A stretch of DNA of 48,149 nt from Planctomycetota bacterium (GCA_016178505.1 JACOTG010000009.1:1-48149), one strand, 5' to 3'. Shown: positions 1 to 9,363, counted from the first letter of the stretch. Made by a program: numbers and translations. Notes: generated by a model not told the origin, from the sequence alone.

Positions 1-186
1 GTCGTCGTTCGTCACGTTGCCCCGTCCGTCAGCGTTCGAATCGAGCGTGAGGTTGTAGCAGTACGCGGCGAGGTCGATAGGGGCGCAGGAGGTTCGAAGC
101 GATCTCACTCTTCGACGGGGGGTCGCGACCGGCTGCAGTGGTTGGTTCTTTGACGGGCACGCGACGCGCACGGTAGAGTCCCGCGA
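1..186. other. Left-edge region, possible end of a minus-strand gene
   Basis: No confident gene. Reading the minus strand from 108 down to 1 gives an open frame of 36 codons that runs out of the window. It contains IDLAAYCYNLTLDSNADG, which looks more protein-like than the neighbouring frames. The possible GTG at 108 has no ribosome site, so this may be noise. The rest is the short leader of the gene starting at 187, without a recognisable promoter. Confidence 0.2.
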
Positions 187-1146
187 ATGGACCCGCTTGC
201 CGCCGTCCGCCGCTCGTGCGCCGAGGTCGCGGCGCGCGCGACTCGCGTGACGATCGACGCCGATCGGCTCGCTCCGTACGCGCGATCCCTCGCGACGCTG
301 CGCGGCGCGGTGCCCGGGCTCGATCCGCGCCACCACTACCTCGGACACGGCACGGCGACACTCGCTTACGTCGTCACGCTCGACGCCATCAACTTCGGCT
401 CGGGCTACTTTCCGCATCTGCGGAAGCTGCCGGGGCTGTCGGGATACTTCACCGTCGCGACGCGATTGAAGGAAGCGTTCGAGAAGCGCGGCCCCTTTGA
501 CGCCGAGGCGCTCGCCGCGCTCGGAGCGCGCGACTGCTTCGATATCTTCCAGCAGGATCTTGACGACGGGCCGCGAAGCGAGCTGATGGCGCTGTTTGCG
601 CGCGCACTCAACGATCTCGGCGTGACTCTCCGCGAGCGATTCGACGGCGACTTCGCGCGACTGATCGAATCGGCGCATCACTTCGCGTCGACGCTCGTCG
701 AGACGTTGTCAGGCATGACGTTCTTCCGCGACGTGCAGCCTTACGGCGGCGTCGAAGTGTTCTTCTTCAAGCGCGCACAGCTCACGGCCGCGGATCTGGC
801 GCTGGCGTCGGCCGGTGCCGAGTGGGGCCGCTTCGACGATCTCGATCGCCTCACCATCTTCGCGGACAACCTCGTGCCGCACGTGCTGCGACTCGACGGC
901 GTCTTGCGCTACGACCCCGGACTCGTCGCGCGCATCGAAGCGGGCGAGCTCATCGCGTCCGGCTCGCCCGAAGAAGTGGAGATCCGCGCGTGCGCCGTCC
1001 ACGTCGTCGAGCGCCTCGTCGCCGAGACGCGAGCGCTCGGCACCCCGCTGACCGCCGCGGAGATCGACTACGTCCTGTGGACCCGCGGCCAATGCCCGGA
1101 CTACAAGGCGCGCCCGCGCCACCGCACGCGCACGGTCTTCTACTGA
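187..1146 (+). CDS. Queuosine salvage protein, queuosine 5'-phosphate N-glycosylase family (DUF2419/Qng1)
   Basis: 319 residues, the usual length of the family. The family releases the queuine base from queuosine-5'-phosphate so that tRNA-guanine transglycosylase can reuse it; the protein is cytosolic and has no signal peptide. Visible family marks are a central DAINFGSGYFPHL segment (about residues 66-78, compare the DALNF-type core), FADNLVPHVLRLDGVL (about 223-238), an EVEIRACAVH segment (about 261-270) and the typical end with HRTRTVFY. The start is the first ATG of the frame; the upstream sequence has only a weak ribosome site. It is alone on its strand, convergent with the secreted-protein gene ending at 1248. 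Family assignment is by recognition of these motifs; the activity is inferred. Confidence 0.83.
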   Translation: MDPLAAVRRSCAEVAARATRVTIDADRLAPYARSLATLRGAVPGLDPRHHYLGHGTATLAYVVTLDAINFGSGYFPHLRKLPGLSGYFTVATRLKEAFEKRGPFDAEALAALGARDCFDIFQQDLDDGPRSELMALFARALNDLGVTLRERFDGDFARLIESAHHFASTLVETLSGMTFFRDVQPYGGVEVFFFKRAQLTAADLALASAGAEWGRFDDLDRLTIFADNLVPHVLRLDGVLRYDPGLVARIEAGELIASGSPEEVEIRACAVHVVERLVAETRALGTPLTAAEIDYVLWTRGQCPDYKARPRHRTRTVFY

Positions 1147-1247
1147 CCGCCGTCACATGAACGTGTCCGCGTGCGATCGCTTCTCCTTGAACGCGTCGTG
1201 ATGCCCCCCGGCGTTCATGAAGTCGCTCATGTGCGGGCCGGGCCGCT

Positions 1248-4115
1248 TCACCTGCCGACGTCGCTGACGGAATCGGTCACGAGCGACGAGATGATGATCC
1301 GATCGCCCGCCGTCGGGGGATTGCCCACCGGCAAGCCGGGTTGGCTCGCGATGCTCAGCGAGCCTCGGCCGACGGTGAGTGCGCTGAAGAACGTCGGCAC
1401 GGTGCCGAGCGGCCCGCAGAAATGCTCGATGGTTTGCTCTCCGCGACTGGCAACGTAGAGGTGCAGCGTTCCGAATTCATCGACGGACAGAGCCATTCCG
1501 ACCGGCGTGCTCACACCGCTGGTCAGGAAGGTTTGAGCCGGCACTCCGGGGCCGATCACGCTGATCGTGTCGTTTCCCGAGTTGGTGATGAAGGCGAACC
1601 GCGACGTCGCCTCGACGGCGATCGCCTCCGGGAGTTGGCCCGTCGAGAAGCGACGGGTGGTCGGCGCCAGTGAACCATTCGCACGAATCGGAAAGACCTC
1701 GATGCGCTCGGAGTCTCGCTCGAGGACGATCGCGAAGCGGTTGGATCCGCGCGTGATCGCCTTGACCACAGTCGGTGAATATCCAGGACCGAATCGGTTC
1801 GCCGGGTTCGACGTCACGATTGCCGGGCCCGTTGCCGAGCCGGCGTTCGGCCCCGAATAGAACCATCCCTGAACCGTTTGGCGGACGGGGTCCGCGACGA
1901 CGAGCACGGAGCCGTCCACGATCGCAATGCTGTTCGGCAAGCTGGCGCTCGACGCCGGGCTGATCCGGAACGACGACACGATCCCGAGACTCGTCGCGCT
2001 GTAGACGACCGCTTGACTGCCATTGTCCGGATCGTAGTAGGTCACGCCCACGGAATCGTCCTTGGCACTCACCGCGAGCGCGGAGCTGAAGCCCGCAGGT
2101 GCCGGAAGGAACGACTGGAAAGTCGCGGGCACGACGCTGAGGTCGAGCACGCTGATTCCGCCATGCTGGAAGTCGGCGATGAACGCCTTCGGCATGCCGC
2201 CGGCGGTGGTGATCGCGACCTCGCGCGGATCGTTTCGCGGAGCGCCGGGCGGATTGTTCGGATCGCTCGCGTCGCCGAGAGCGACCGTGCCCTGGAGCAT
2301 GACCGGTGTGACGGTCAGCGTCACCGAGTTGCTCACGGCCGTGCCGCATGCGTTCGATACGACGACGTCGTAGCTGTCCATGTCGCCGGCGCTCACCGGT
2401 CGAATGGTGAACGACGAGGCGTTCGCGGTCGGAATGGGGTTGCCGTTTCGCCTCCAACCATAGTTGAGCGCCCCTCCGGTCGCCACGACCGTGAACGTCA
2501 CGGAGCTTCCTTCGCTGACCGTCTGGCTGATCGGCTGCGTCGTGATCTGGGGCACGACGGTGTCGAGCACGTTCACGTGGAACGAGCAGCTCGAAGAGTT
2601 GCCGATCGCGTCGCTGCCCGTGCATTGGACGGTCGTCGAAGCGACGGGAAACACGCTCCCGGACGGCGGCACGCACGTCACGCTCGGAGCCGGATCGCAG
2701 AGGTCGTTCGCGGTTGCAGTGAAGTTCACCACGGCGCCACCCGGACCCGAACAGTTGACCGTGATGTCCGCGGGGCACGACACCATCGGCGGAGTGGTGT
2801 CCACGACGCTGACGACGAAGGTGCACCTCGCCGTCGCGTTCGAGATGTCGCGGGCAGAGCACGCCACATCCGTTCCCCCTGGCGGAAAGACCGAGCCAGA
2901 CGCCGGCACGCAAGAGACGATCGGTGCCGGATCGCACGCCGAGCTCACCGGCGCCGTGAACGACACCATCGTTCCCGCCGGGCTCGCGCACTCCACGGAC
3001 ATGTCCGACGGGCAGACGACGGTCAGCGTCGGGGTACTTCGGAACGGAGCGAAGGTCACGTTGTCGCTGACGGAGTTTCCCAAGCCGCCTGGATTCGAAA
3101 CCGCATGGAACGGGCCCGTTGCATCGCCCCACCAATTGTTGGTCGCATCGAGCGGCGGATTGGCGTAACTGCCGAGCGAGATGCTGAGCCCCGCAACATT
3201 GTTCTCGATGTTGTTCAGATGCACGGCCACGCTCGCGTTCGGCTGCACGTTGTAGAACCTGAAGAGGCGAATCCCAACGCTGGCAGCGAACACGAAACTG
3301 TTGCAGTTGATGTCGGCCGTCGTCACGGCGTCCAGTACTAGTCCGTCGGACGGCGAGTGGTCCACCCGGTTTCGCGTGACGATCACGTTCGAGGCGTTCA
3401 CCAGGATGATCGCGTTGTCCGCCGTGTTGTCCTGGATGGTGATGTTCGCCTGCAATGTCCCGCCCGTCCCCTGCAAGAAGATCGATGCGACGGCGTTGTT
3501 GACGAAACAGTTGCCGTCGACGTTCAGGTTGGGCACGCCGCTGATCGATGAGATGCCTATGCCCGTGTTCGTCGGGGCGGGAAGATTGTTGCTGTCGAAT
3601 TTATTGTTGGCGACGACCGTCGTCACCGACCCGTTCGACTCGACGGTCAGCCCGACCGAATTGTTGGTGAAGACGCAATTCACGATGTGCGTGCCCGACA
3701 CCGTCGGCGAGACAGCAATACCGGAGCCTTGGCCACCCGCCAACGATCCGTCGGCATCCTGGATGACGAACCCGTCGATCGTGACGTTGTCGGCGTTGAT
3801 CTGAAACCCACCTTGCGGGTCGTTGAGGATGCTCTCGCCCATGAACACGGGTCGACTGGGATCGCATCCCGAAGTCCCCGACGCTGCGCCGCTGATCGTT
3901 AAGCTTCTGTCAACGATGATCAGCGGACCGTACGTGCCCGGTCCGACCAGAATGGTGTCACCTGGCATCGAGGCGTTGACGGCGTCCTGGATCGTCGGAT
4001 ACGTCACCGTGCACGAAGGGTCCGTACTGTTCACGCATCGGATCGTTTGCGACGACGCAGGTACTGCCCCGAGCCCGAATACGAGAACGATCGCCGACCC
4101 AATTCCAGTCCTCAT
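1248..4115 (-). CDS. Secreted multidomain protein: right-handed beta-helix, two HYR domains, Ig-like domain, beta-propeller
   Basis: 955 residues from the ATG at 4115, which has GGAG eight bases upstream and begins a clear Sec signal peptide (cleavage near ASSQ, about residue 22). The frame is open 16 codons further upstream, but those would precede the signal peptide. Order of domains: parallel beta-helix repeats (about 35-358, including YPTIQDAVNA and NNWWG), two HYR modules with paired Cys (about 362-438 and 440-518), an Ig-like domain (about 520-604, SEGSSVTFTVVATGG), then a propeller-like region (about 606-955). The last part is paralogous to the whole mature protein encoded next door at 4232-5422. 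Probably an extracellular or surface adhesion or carbohydrate-contact protein; the function is not known. Confidence 0.85.
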   Translation of the reverse strand: MRTGIGSAIVLVFGLGAVPASSQTIRCVNSTDPSCTVTYPTIQDAVNASMPGDTILVGPGTYGPLIIVDRSLTISGAASGTSGCDPSRPVFMGESILNDPQGGFQINADNVTIDGFVIQDADGSLAGGQGSGIAVSPTVSGTHIVNCVFTNNSVGLTVESNGSVTTVVANNKFDSNNLPAPTNTGIGISSISGVPNLNVDGNCFVNNAVASIFLQGTGGTLQANITIQDNTADNAIILVNASNVIVTRNRVDHSPSDGLVLDAVTTADINCNSFVFAASVGIRLFRFYNVQPNASVAVHLNNIENNVAGLSISLGSYANPPLDATNNWWGDATGPFHAVSNPGGLGNSVSDNVTFAPFRSTPTLTVVCPSDMSVECASPAGTMVSFTAPVSSACDPAPIVSCVPASGSVFPPGGTDVACSARDISNATARCTFVVSVVDTTPPMVSCPADITVNCSGPGGAVVNFTATANDLCDPAPSVTCVPPSGSVFPVASTTVQCTGSDAIGNSSSCSFHVNVLDTVVPQITTQPISQTVSEGSSVTFTVVATGGALNYGWRRNGNPIPTANASSFTIRPVSAGDMDSYDVVVSNACGTAVSNSVTLTVTPVMLQGTVALGDASDPNNPPGAPRNDPREVAITTAGGMPKAFIADFQHGGISVLDLSVVPATFQSFLPAPAGFSSALAVSAKDDSVGVTYYDPDNGSQAVVYSATSLGIVSSFRISPASSASLPNSIAIVDGSVLVVADPVRQTVQGWFYSGPNAGSATGPAIVTSNPANRFGPGYSPTVVKAITRGSNRFAIVLERDSERIEVFPIRANGSLAPTTRRFSTGQLPEAIAVEATSRFAFITNSGNDTISVIGPGVPAQTFLTSGVSTPVGMALSVDEFGTLHLYVASRGEQTIEHFCGPLGTVPTFFSALTVGRGSLSIASQPGLPVGNPPTAGDRIIISSLVTDSVSDVGR

Positions 4116-4231
4116 GGTTTGCACTCCATCGACTCGCGTCGAATCTCTTCCCCCGCGTCCCACAGCCCCTCGCCGTTCATCAGTCGATCCATTTCCCCGC
4201 TATCCGAGAACCGATTGGCGATCATGAGCCG

Positions 4232-5422
4232 TTAGTTGTTCGATTTTCCAAGGTCCAACAGTGAATCCTGCCACGCGATCGGAACCACGACCCGGTGGCC
4301 CGTTGCCAATCCAGGAGTCGCCGGCAGGCCGGGCGCACACGCAATGCAAATCGCCCCGCCGGAGCTGTCGGGAGGCTCGGCGAAATTCACGAACGAGGGT
4401 GTGTTCGGTGGCCCCGTCAAATAACTGATGCACGCTCGGTTGTCGCTCGTCACGTAGAGGTGAACAACGCCGCCGACCTCCACTCCGGTGATTCGCGAGG
4501 GGCCATCGACGCCAGTTCCGCTGATCGGTACCAGCGGGCTGCCGGCCCGCAGGACGAGAATCCGATCGGATGCCGGCTGGGTCACGTACAGTCGCACCGT
4601 CGCTGGATCAGTGCCCACGATGAACATCCCGCCCGGCTCGTCGCTCGTTCTCAGCGGCGGACGCGGAGGTCGAACGCGCCCACTGGCCACGGGAAAGACT
4701 TCGATTCGTTGCGCCTGCTTCTCGAGCACGAGGGCGAACGTCGTCGGCCGAGCGCTGATCGTCACCGTGATGAGCAAGACGTCGCTCGGGACTCCAAACG
4801 CCGAGACTGCGCTACCCGTCGTGTCGCCGATCACGTGCGAGCCGGTCGCTCGGTAGTACCAACCGCGAACTCCGCGATTGAGTCCATCCGTCACGACCAA
4901 TATGTTGCTGTCTAGGATGGCGACTCCAGCGGGGTTCGTGACGCCGGTGCCCGTGTCGGTCGGATAGAGGTGGAATCTAGAGATCTCCGTCGCGTCGCTG
5001 GCGCGATAGACCAGAACGGTTCCGTTGTTCGTCACGGAGTCGAAATACGTGATCGCAACAGCGTCCGCCGCGTCGCTCGCGGCAACGGCGGTAGGCCGCC
5101 CGACGACTCCCGTCGGCCTCGGAATCGACACGAAGCTCCCGGCGGGAACCGATGCGAGATCGTAAACGTGCAAGCCGATGTCGGCACCTCCGCGCACGGC
5201 AACCCAAGCTCTCGGACTGCTGTTCGTGGTCGTGATGGCGCAGCCTGCCGGATCGTTCTCGCGGGGGCCGGCCGGCGGGACGTTCGGATCGCCCTGCAGC
5301 TGGTAACTCCCAAGAACCTCCAGCTGAGGCGACCCTCCTCCGATCGCTCCCTCCGTCAGTGCAAGAAGCAGCACAGAGGAGATCACGGTGCTTCTAGTTC
5401 GTTTGTCGTTGGATCCGCTCAT
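4232..5422 (-). CDS. Secreted propeller-like protein, paralogue of the C-terminal region of the preceding protein
   Basis: 396 residues with an N-terminal hydrophobic signal (about residues 12-28). The ribosome site GGAGG lies 12 bases before the ATG. The body aligns with residues ~606-955 of the protein at 1248-4115. Both start with a Gly-Asp-x-x-x-PP-x-G-x-R-x-DP stretch followed by AITT, then an LDL/YDLASVPA-type strand, and both end with GLP followed by a Gly-His/Asp-Arg strand and a D-S-x-x-D-x-G tail. Repeats of about 45-50 residues suggest a six- or seven-bladed propeller, possibly NHL- or YncE-like; that fold is inference. It lies upstream of the larger gene on the same strand with 116 bases between them, so the two may be co-transcribed. 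Confidence 0.8.
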   Translation of the reverse strand: MSGSNDKRTRSTVISSVLLLALTEGAIGGGSPQLEVLGSYQLQGDPNVPPAGPRENDPAGCAITTTNSSPRAWVAVRGGADIGLHVYDLASVPAGSFVSIPRPTGVVGRPTAVAASDAADAVAITYFDSVTNNGTVLVYRASDATEISRFHLYPTDTGTGVTNPAGVAILDSNILVVTDGLNRGVRGWYYRATGSHVIGDTTGSAVSAFGVPSDVLLITVTISARPTTFALVLEKQAQRIEVFPVASGRVRPPRPPLRTSDEPGGMFIVGTDPATVRLYVTQPASDRILVLRAGSPLVPISGTGVDGPSRITGVEVGGVVHLYVTSDNRACISYLTGPPNTPSFVNFAEPPDSSGGAICIACAPGLPATPGLATGHRVVVPIAWQDSLLDLGKSNN

Positions 5423-6147
5423 GGTTGTTTCCGACCTCCGATCAACGGACTCGACGATGTTGCGTGCAACGGTGCGCGACCCATCACTTCAATCACTCCT
5501 TCGTCTCCGACTGTTGCGAGTGCGTTTGCGCCTGCGTTGAGGCGGGTCCGAGCGAGATCGAAGGAGCTTGGCCGAAGAGGCATGGAATGGCGATGATGCG
5601 GGATCGGCATCGGGACACGACGACGAGCGCCGCAACCCTCTCGAAAAAGACGAGGTCGCGCATCGATCCTTCCCCTGGCTTTCTTGCTGTCCGGTCGCTG
5701 TCTCCCATGCGGCCGCGAAAGCAACCCGCCATCCCCAGGTCTCTGTTGGGTCCGTCACCTTAGTCATGCCAGTTGGCGGGAACAGAATCGTAACGCTCCC
5801 CGCCGGGACCAGCAAGGTCAATCACCGCGCGGCGCGCAGGCTGAAGTTGAGACGTCGAGCCGTGTCGAAATCACCAACTGTCACGCCAACGCCCGCTGGC
5901 GATGGCACTTGCACTGGAAGAGCGAACATCGCGCGCACGCTGGTGCGTGGAGGTGTATCGAACCGGTCTACCGCTTTCGTCGTCGCGAGGCGGGGTTCAG
6001 CGCACGACGGAGGCCGCGGATCCACTTATCACGTGGTACGGCGTGCACGGCCCATCGCGCCAGACGATGCCGAGCACCGATCGAGTTCACGATCCGTCGC
6101 AACGGCCACGACGAAAAGGTCGTCGTCCCCGCCGAGCCGAAGCACGA
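5423..6147. other. 725-base region without a convincing gene, possibly decayed coding sequence
   Basis: Between the propeller gene and the membrane-protein gene I see only short frames. On the minus strand a frame ending at 5822 (VTVGDFDTARRLNFSL) is followed in the same frame, after one stop, by TLLVPAGSVTILFPPTGMTKV. An ATG at 5663 with a fair purine-rich site opens a hydrophobic start MRDLVFFERVAALVVV that soon turns into low-grade sequence. This looks like remains of one or two exported-protein genes, but nothing can be named. Confidence 0.3.
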
Positions 6148-6888
6148 TCAACCCGGCATCGTGCCGACGTCGAGGACGGCATCGGCGGCGAGTTGGACGT
6201 CGAGTCCTTCCTTCCGCGTTCGAAGGTCGTAGTAGAGCGTCGTCACCACGGCTTCCAAGTAGGGAATGACGGTCGAGTACATTAGCCATTGGATCACGAT
6301 CCACTTGCACCGCAGTCCGACCGTGAATCGCACCGCGTGGGCGGTCATGTAGAACCGGGAGCCGACGTTGATCGCCGACGGCGGAAGCCAGCAGATCAGA
6401 CCTCCGATCAGGGTCACGACGAGTGCCTTCCGCCGAAAGCCGCTCGAAAGAATCCCTGCGCGTTTCAGGAATCGCAGCGATCGGGGCTCGAGCGTGACGA
6501 CGGCCATGACCGTCGAGTACCTCGCGGTGATGAGGAGCCCTGGAACGATGAAGGCGCAGTAGCCGGCAAACGTGAGGGCGAACGAGACCGCGCTCGCAAC
6601 CATCGCGAGGGGAAGTTTCTGAAGGGAGACGCGCAGCGCGGACCCGAACGTCGCCCTTCGCCCGAGCATCAACTCCGAGGTCTGCCAAATCAGCGCCACG
6701 ATGGCCAGAGCTTCGAGCGGGCTAACGGCGAAATAGACGAATTGCGAATTCACCAAGCGCACGGCAAACGTCGGCGCAAAGAGCACGGCTGCGGTGACGA
6801 ACAGAAGCACGAAGTTCCGACGGTAGATCGTGAACGCACCATCGAGAATCTCGCCGATCGAAAGCGGTCGGAGGGCGGCCCCGTTCAC
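6148..6888 (-). CDS. Multi-pass membrane protein, glycerophosphodiester phosphodiesterase membrane-domain-like
   Basis: 246 residues from the GTG at 6888. The GTG overlaps the TGA of the radical SAM gene by four bases (GTGA), so translation is probably coupled. The protein opens with LRPLSIGEILDGAFTIYRRN and ends near TTLYYDLRTRKEGLDVQL, the two hallmarks of a family of predicted six-helix membrane proteins often labelled as glycerophosphoryl diester phosphodiesterase membrane domain or DUF7847. At least four hydrophobic segments are visible (about residues 24-42, 55-70, 96-120 and 148-165). No catalytic residues are known for the family. The long open frame that continues upstream of 6888 is only the shadow of the radical SAM gene. 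Role unknown; the coupling suggests a joint function in the membrane. Confidence 0.72.
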   Translation of the reverse strand: MNGAALRPLSIGEILDGAFTIYRRNFVLLFVTAAVLFAPTFAVRLVNSQFVYFAVSPLEALAIVALIWQTSELMLGRRATFGSALRVSLQKLPLAMVASAVSFALTFAGYCAFIVPGLLITARYSTVMAVVTLEPRSLRFLKRAGILSSGFRRKALVVTLIGGLICWLPPSAINVGSRFYMTAHAVRFTVGLRCKWIVIQWLMYSTVIPYLEAVVTTLYYDLRTRKEGLDVQLAADAVLDVGTMPG

Positions 6889-8306
6889 CCGCGGTCCTTC
6901 ACGAAGAAGCGGCGGACGGTTTGCGCGAACTCGCGCGCGCTCGTTCGGTACGGCGAGATCCGCGACTTGATCGCGTAGCCGTACCAGACCGTGTAGAGGA
7001 AGCGGTAGAGCTTGCCCGCGGGCAATCGGATCAGCCGCTCGAGCGTCGAGCGCGGGATGCCGAGTTCCACCGCGAGGCCGAAGAGCTTGTGGAGGTTGTC
7101 GACCTCGCGCGCCGTGAAGTGCTCGAGCTTCAGCACCGTCGAGTCGTGGTACGTGTAGCTGATCTTGTCGACGTCGCCGTCGAAGTAGCCGTTGTCCTTG
7201 CAGTACTGCGCGAGCTTCGTGCCCGGGTATGGCTGGAAGATCGCGACCCACGCGAAGTCCACGTTGCAGCGACGATTCAGCTCGATCGTCTCGAACGCGT
7301 CGTCGCGCGTCTCGCCCGGCAGGCCGATCATGTTGAGCGCGTTGATGCGGATGCCGTTCTTCTTGAGGATGTCGGCGGCCTCGACGATGCGCGCGCGCGT
7401 CGTGCGGCGCTCCATCACTTTCAGCAAGTGATCGTTCGCGGTCTCGATCCCCATGAACGCCGAGATGCAGCCCGCTTCCTTGAGCCAGCGGCCGACGTCT
7501 TCGGTGACGGTGTTCGGCATCACCTCGCAGATGAACGGGAGGCCGACCTCGCGGCGATAGCGCGGCGCGAACTCCTCGAGCCAGCCTTTGTCGATCACGA
7601 AGACGTCGTCGTAGAAGAGGATCATCTCGAGCGGGTACGCGCGGCGCATCGCGTCGATCTCGGCGAAGAGGTTGTCGAGCGATCGCTTTCGCGTCACCTT
7701 GCCGAGGCCTTTGTAGATCTTGTTGAACGCGTGGTTGAAGCAGTACGTGCAGGTGTAGGGGCAACCGCGCCCCGCAAACATGTACTTGAGCTTGCGATCG
7801 CGAAGGTACGGGTTGCGCTTATAGAGGATGTCGCGATCGGGGAACGGGATCGTGTCGAGGTCCGCGATCGGCGGCGGCGTCTCGGTGCGCACGGGTCCGG
7901 ACGCGCCGTTCTTGAAAACCCAGCCGCGCGCTTTCGTGCGGTCGTTGCCGAAGTGATCGACCAGCTCCGAAAACGCGGTCTCGCCTTCGCCGACGCAGAC
8001 GCCGTCGACGAACTCCTCGTCGATCAGGTCGGGGAAGAACGTCGGGTGCGGCCCGCCGAAGACCGAGAACGCGTCGACCTCACGCCGGATGCGCCGGTTG
8101 AGCTCGAGGTAGTAGGGATGGCGCCCCGTCCACGTCGAGTACGCGAGCACGTCCGGCCGGAAGTCTTTCGCCTTCTGGACCGGGTCTTCTTCGTCGCAGA
8201 CCGCGACCTCGACCTCGACGCCCTTCCGCTTCAGCGTGCTCGAGAGATAGAGCATGCCGAGCGGCTCGTAGAGGGTGATTTGCTTGACGACGAAGAGAAC
8301 GCGCAT
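6885..8306 (-). CDS. Cobalamin-binding-domain radical SAM protein
   Basis: 473 residues. The N-terminal part (about 1-130) has the Rossmann-like B12-binding layout (MRVLFVVKQ, VFGGPHPTFFPDL, GEGE). The canonical DxHxxG cobalamin motif is not obvious, as is common in this class. The radical SAM cluster motif CPYTCTYC places the three iron-sulfur ligands at Cys182, Cys186 and Cys189. EVMPNTVTED and GIETAND segments follow at the expected spacing, then a C-terminal region rich in aromatic and basic residues. Such enzymes include methyltransferases and ring- or lipid-modifying enzymes (BchE/HpnP-like architecture); the substrate cannot be told from the sequence. The start ATG begins the first beta strand of the fold. 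It is the first gene of a two-gene unit with the coupled membrane protein at 6148-6888. Confidence 0.88.
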   Translation of the reverse strand: MRVLFVVKQITLYEPLGMLYLSSTLKRKGVEVEVAVCDEEDPVQKAKDFRPDVLAYSTWTGRHPYYLELNRRIRREVDAFSVFGGPHPTFFPDLIDEEFVDGVCVGEGETAFSELVDHFGNDRTKARGWVFKNGASGPVRTETPPPIADLDTIPFPDRDILYKRNPYLRDRKLKYMFAGRGCPYTCTYCFNHAFNKIYKGLGKVTRKRSLDNLFAEIDAMRRAYPLEMILFYDDVFVIDKGWLEEFAPRYRREVGLPFICEVMPNTVTEDVGRWLKEAGCISAFMGIETANDHLLKVMERRTTRARIVEAADILKKNGIRINALNMIGLPGETRDDAFETIELNRRCNVDFAWVAIFQPYPGTKLAQYCKDNGYFDGDVDKISYTYHDSTVLKLEHFTAREVDNLHKLFGLAVELGIPRSTLERLIRLPAGKLYRFLYTVWYGYAIKSRISPYRTSAREFAQTVRRFFVKDRG

Positions 8307-8354
8307 CGAGGGCCAGTATAGGCCGGCCGTGCGACATCGGGAAGCCGCTCGCCG

Positions 8355-8900
8355 TCAGGCATTCCGAGCGGCTCGAGCGAAGCCGATTCGGCCTTTCTTC
8401 GTAGCGTCTTCGGGCGGTTCGATAAGCCGCCTCACCGCGTCGAACAAGGCAGCCAGATGCCCGTCGTGCGCGGAGTACTTGCGCTCCAGCTCGTTCAACC
8501 GCCGCGACAGTTCGTCGCGGGCGTTCATCCAGTGGCGCAGCCGGACAAACGTGCGCACGACTTCGATGCTGACCGCAATCGCCGTCGGCGAATTCAGCAC
8601 GCTCGCGGCCATGAGGGCCCCATGCTCGGTGAAGACGTAGGGCCGATACCGGCGGCCGCCTCTTCCCTTTGAGGTCGCATTTTGCGACCTCAAAGCCGCC
8701 TCCTCTTCCGGTGTCACTCGGAATACGAAATCCTCAGGAAATCTGCCGCGATTGCGCCTTACCTGCTCGTTGAGACGCTTCGTCGTCACTCCGTAGAGGA
8801 GCGCAAGCTCGGAATCCAGGAGCACTCGATGGCCGCGGACCACGAGAATCCGGCTCTCGATTCGTTCCACCGGCACGAGTCGAAACGTGTTTTTGCGCAC
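8355..8900 (-). CDS. ORF6N domain-containing protein
   Basis: 181 residues from the GTG at 8900, which has GGAGG ten bases upstream. Residues ~8-95 match the ORF6N domain: a start with VERIESRILVVRGHRVLLD, then LALLYGVTTKRLNEQVRRN, RFPEDFVFRVT and YVFTEHGALMAASVL. The C-terminal part is helical and charged. ORF6N proteins are found in phages and in bacterial chromosomes and are thought to bind DNA; no enzymatic activity is established. No phage genes surround it, so it is probably a lone chromosomal copy, perhaps a remnant of an old mobile element. It lies 48 bases upstream of the radical SAM gene on the same strand. Confidence 0.85.
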   Translation of the reverse strand: MRKNTFRLVPVERIESRILVVRGHRVLLDSELALLYGVTTKRLNEQVRRNRGRFPEDFVFRVTPEEEAALRSQNATSKGRGGRRYRPYVFTEHGALMAASVLNSPTAIAVSIEVVRTFVRLRHWMNARDELSRRLNELERKYSAHDGHLAALFDAVRRLIEPPEDATKKGRIGFARAARNA

Positions 8901-9001
8901 GGACCAATGACCTCCGGCGAGTCACTCATGGAATCGAAAATCGCCCAGAATGCAGTCGGAGATTTCGACCGTTGGTTACACGTAATCTGCGGTGAAGGGA
9001 G

Positions 9002-9319
9002 TCAGGCGCGGCCCGGCGGCCTTCGGTCGCGAACGAATGCGAGGTTCGGGCGCGGAGCCTCGTCGCGCACGAGGCGGAACCACGTCGACGATGCGCGGGC
9101 GACGTCGAGCCGCTCGACGCGGCGAAGCTCGCTCGCCGCCGCGTCCCAATCGAACGCCTCGATGCGCCCGTCGGCGAAGAGCCGCGCGAGGGTCGTCCAG
9201 ACGAGGTCTCGCGATGGCACGCCCTCATCGCTCTCGAGGTAGGGCTCGATGGTCAGGGCGGTGTGGTCGTCGGTCTCGAGGCGCTCGAGGAGGATCGCGA
9301 CGAGGTCTTCAGGCTTCAT
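9002..9319 (-). CDS. Small hypothetical protein, 105 residues
   Basis: The reading frame is open much further upstream as a shadow of the metallo-hydrolase gene; the ATG at 9319 is chosen because the sequence becomes protein-like there (MKPEDLVAILLERLETDDHT). The protein is acidic and helical, without signal or membrane segment, and contains a short TLARLFADGRIEAFDWD segment that could be a winged-helix-like hairpin. No strong ribosome site is visible. I do not recognise the family. It follows the metallo-hydrolase gene on the same strand after a hairpin, so it may have its own promoter. Confidence 0.5.
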   Translation of the reverse strand: MKPEDLVAILLERLETDDHTALTIEPYLESDEGVPSRDLVWTTLARLFADGRIEAFDWDAAASELRRVERLDVARASSTWFRLVRDEAPRPNLAFVRDRRPPGRA

Positions 9320-9363
9320 GGACGTCTGGTTTATCACGAAGCCACACCCGACCGCAGCGGCGA

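Noticed and set aside
1878..3341. 487-codon plus-strand open frame opposite the multidomain secreted protein
   Set aside because: Composition is Arg/His/Asp-rich shadow of the minus-strand gene, with no domain or ribosome site.
6889..7764. Long minus-strand open frame continuous with the membrane protein gene
   Set aside because: It is Arg/His-rich and lies entirely on the radical SAM gene in another frame; the membrane protein starts at the GTG of 6888.
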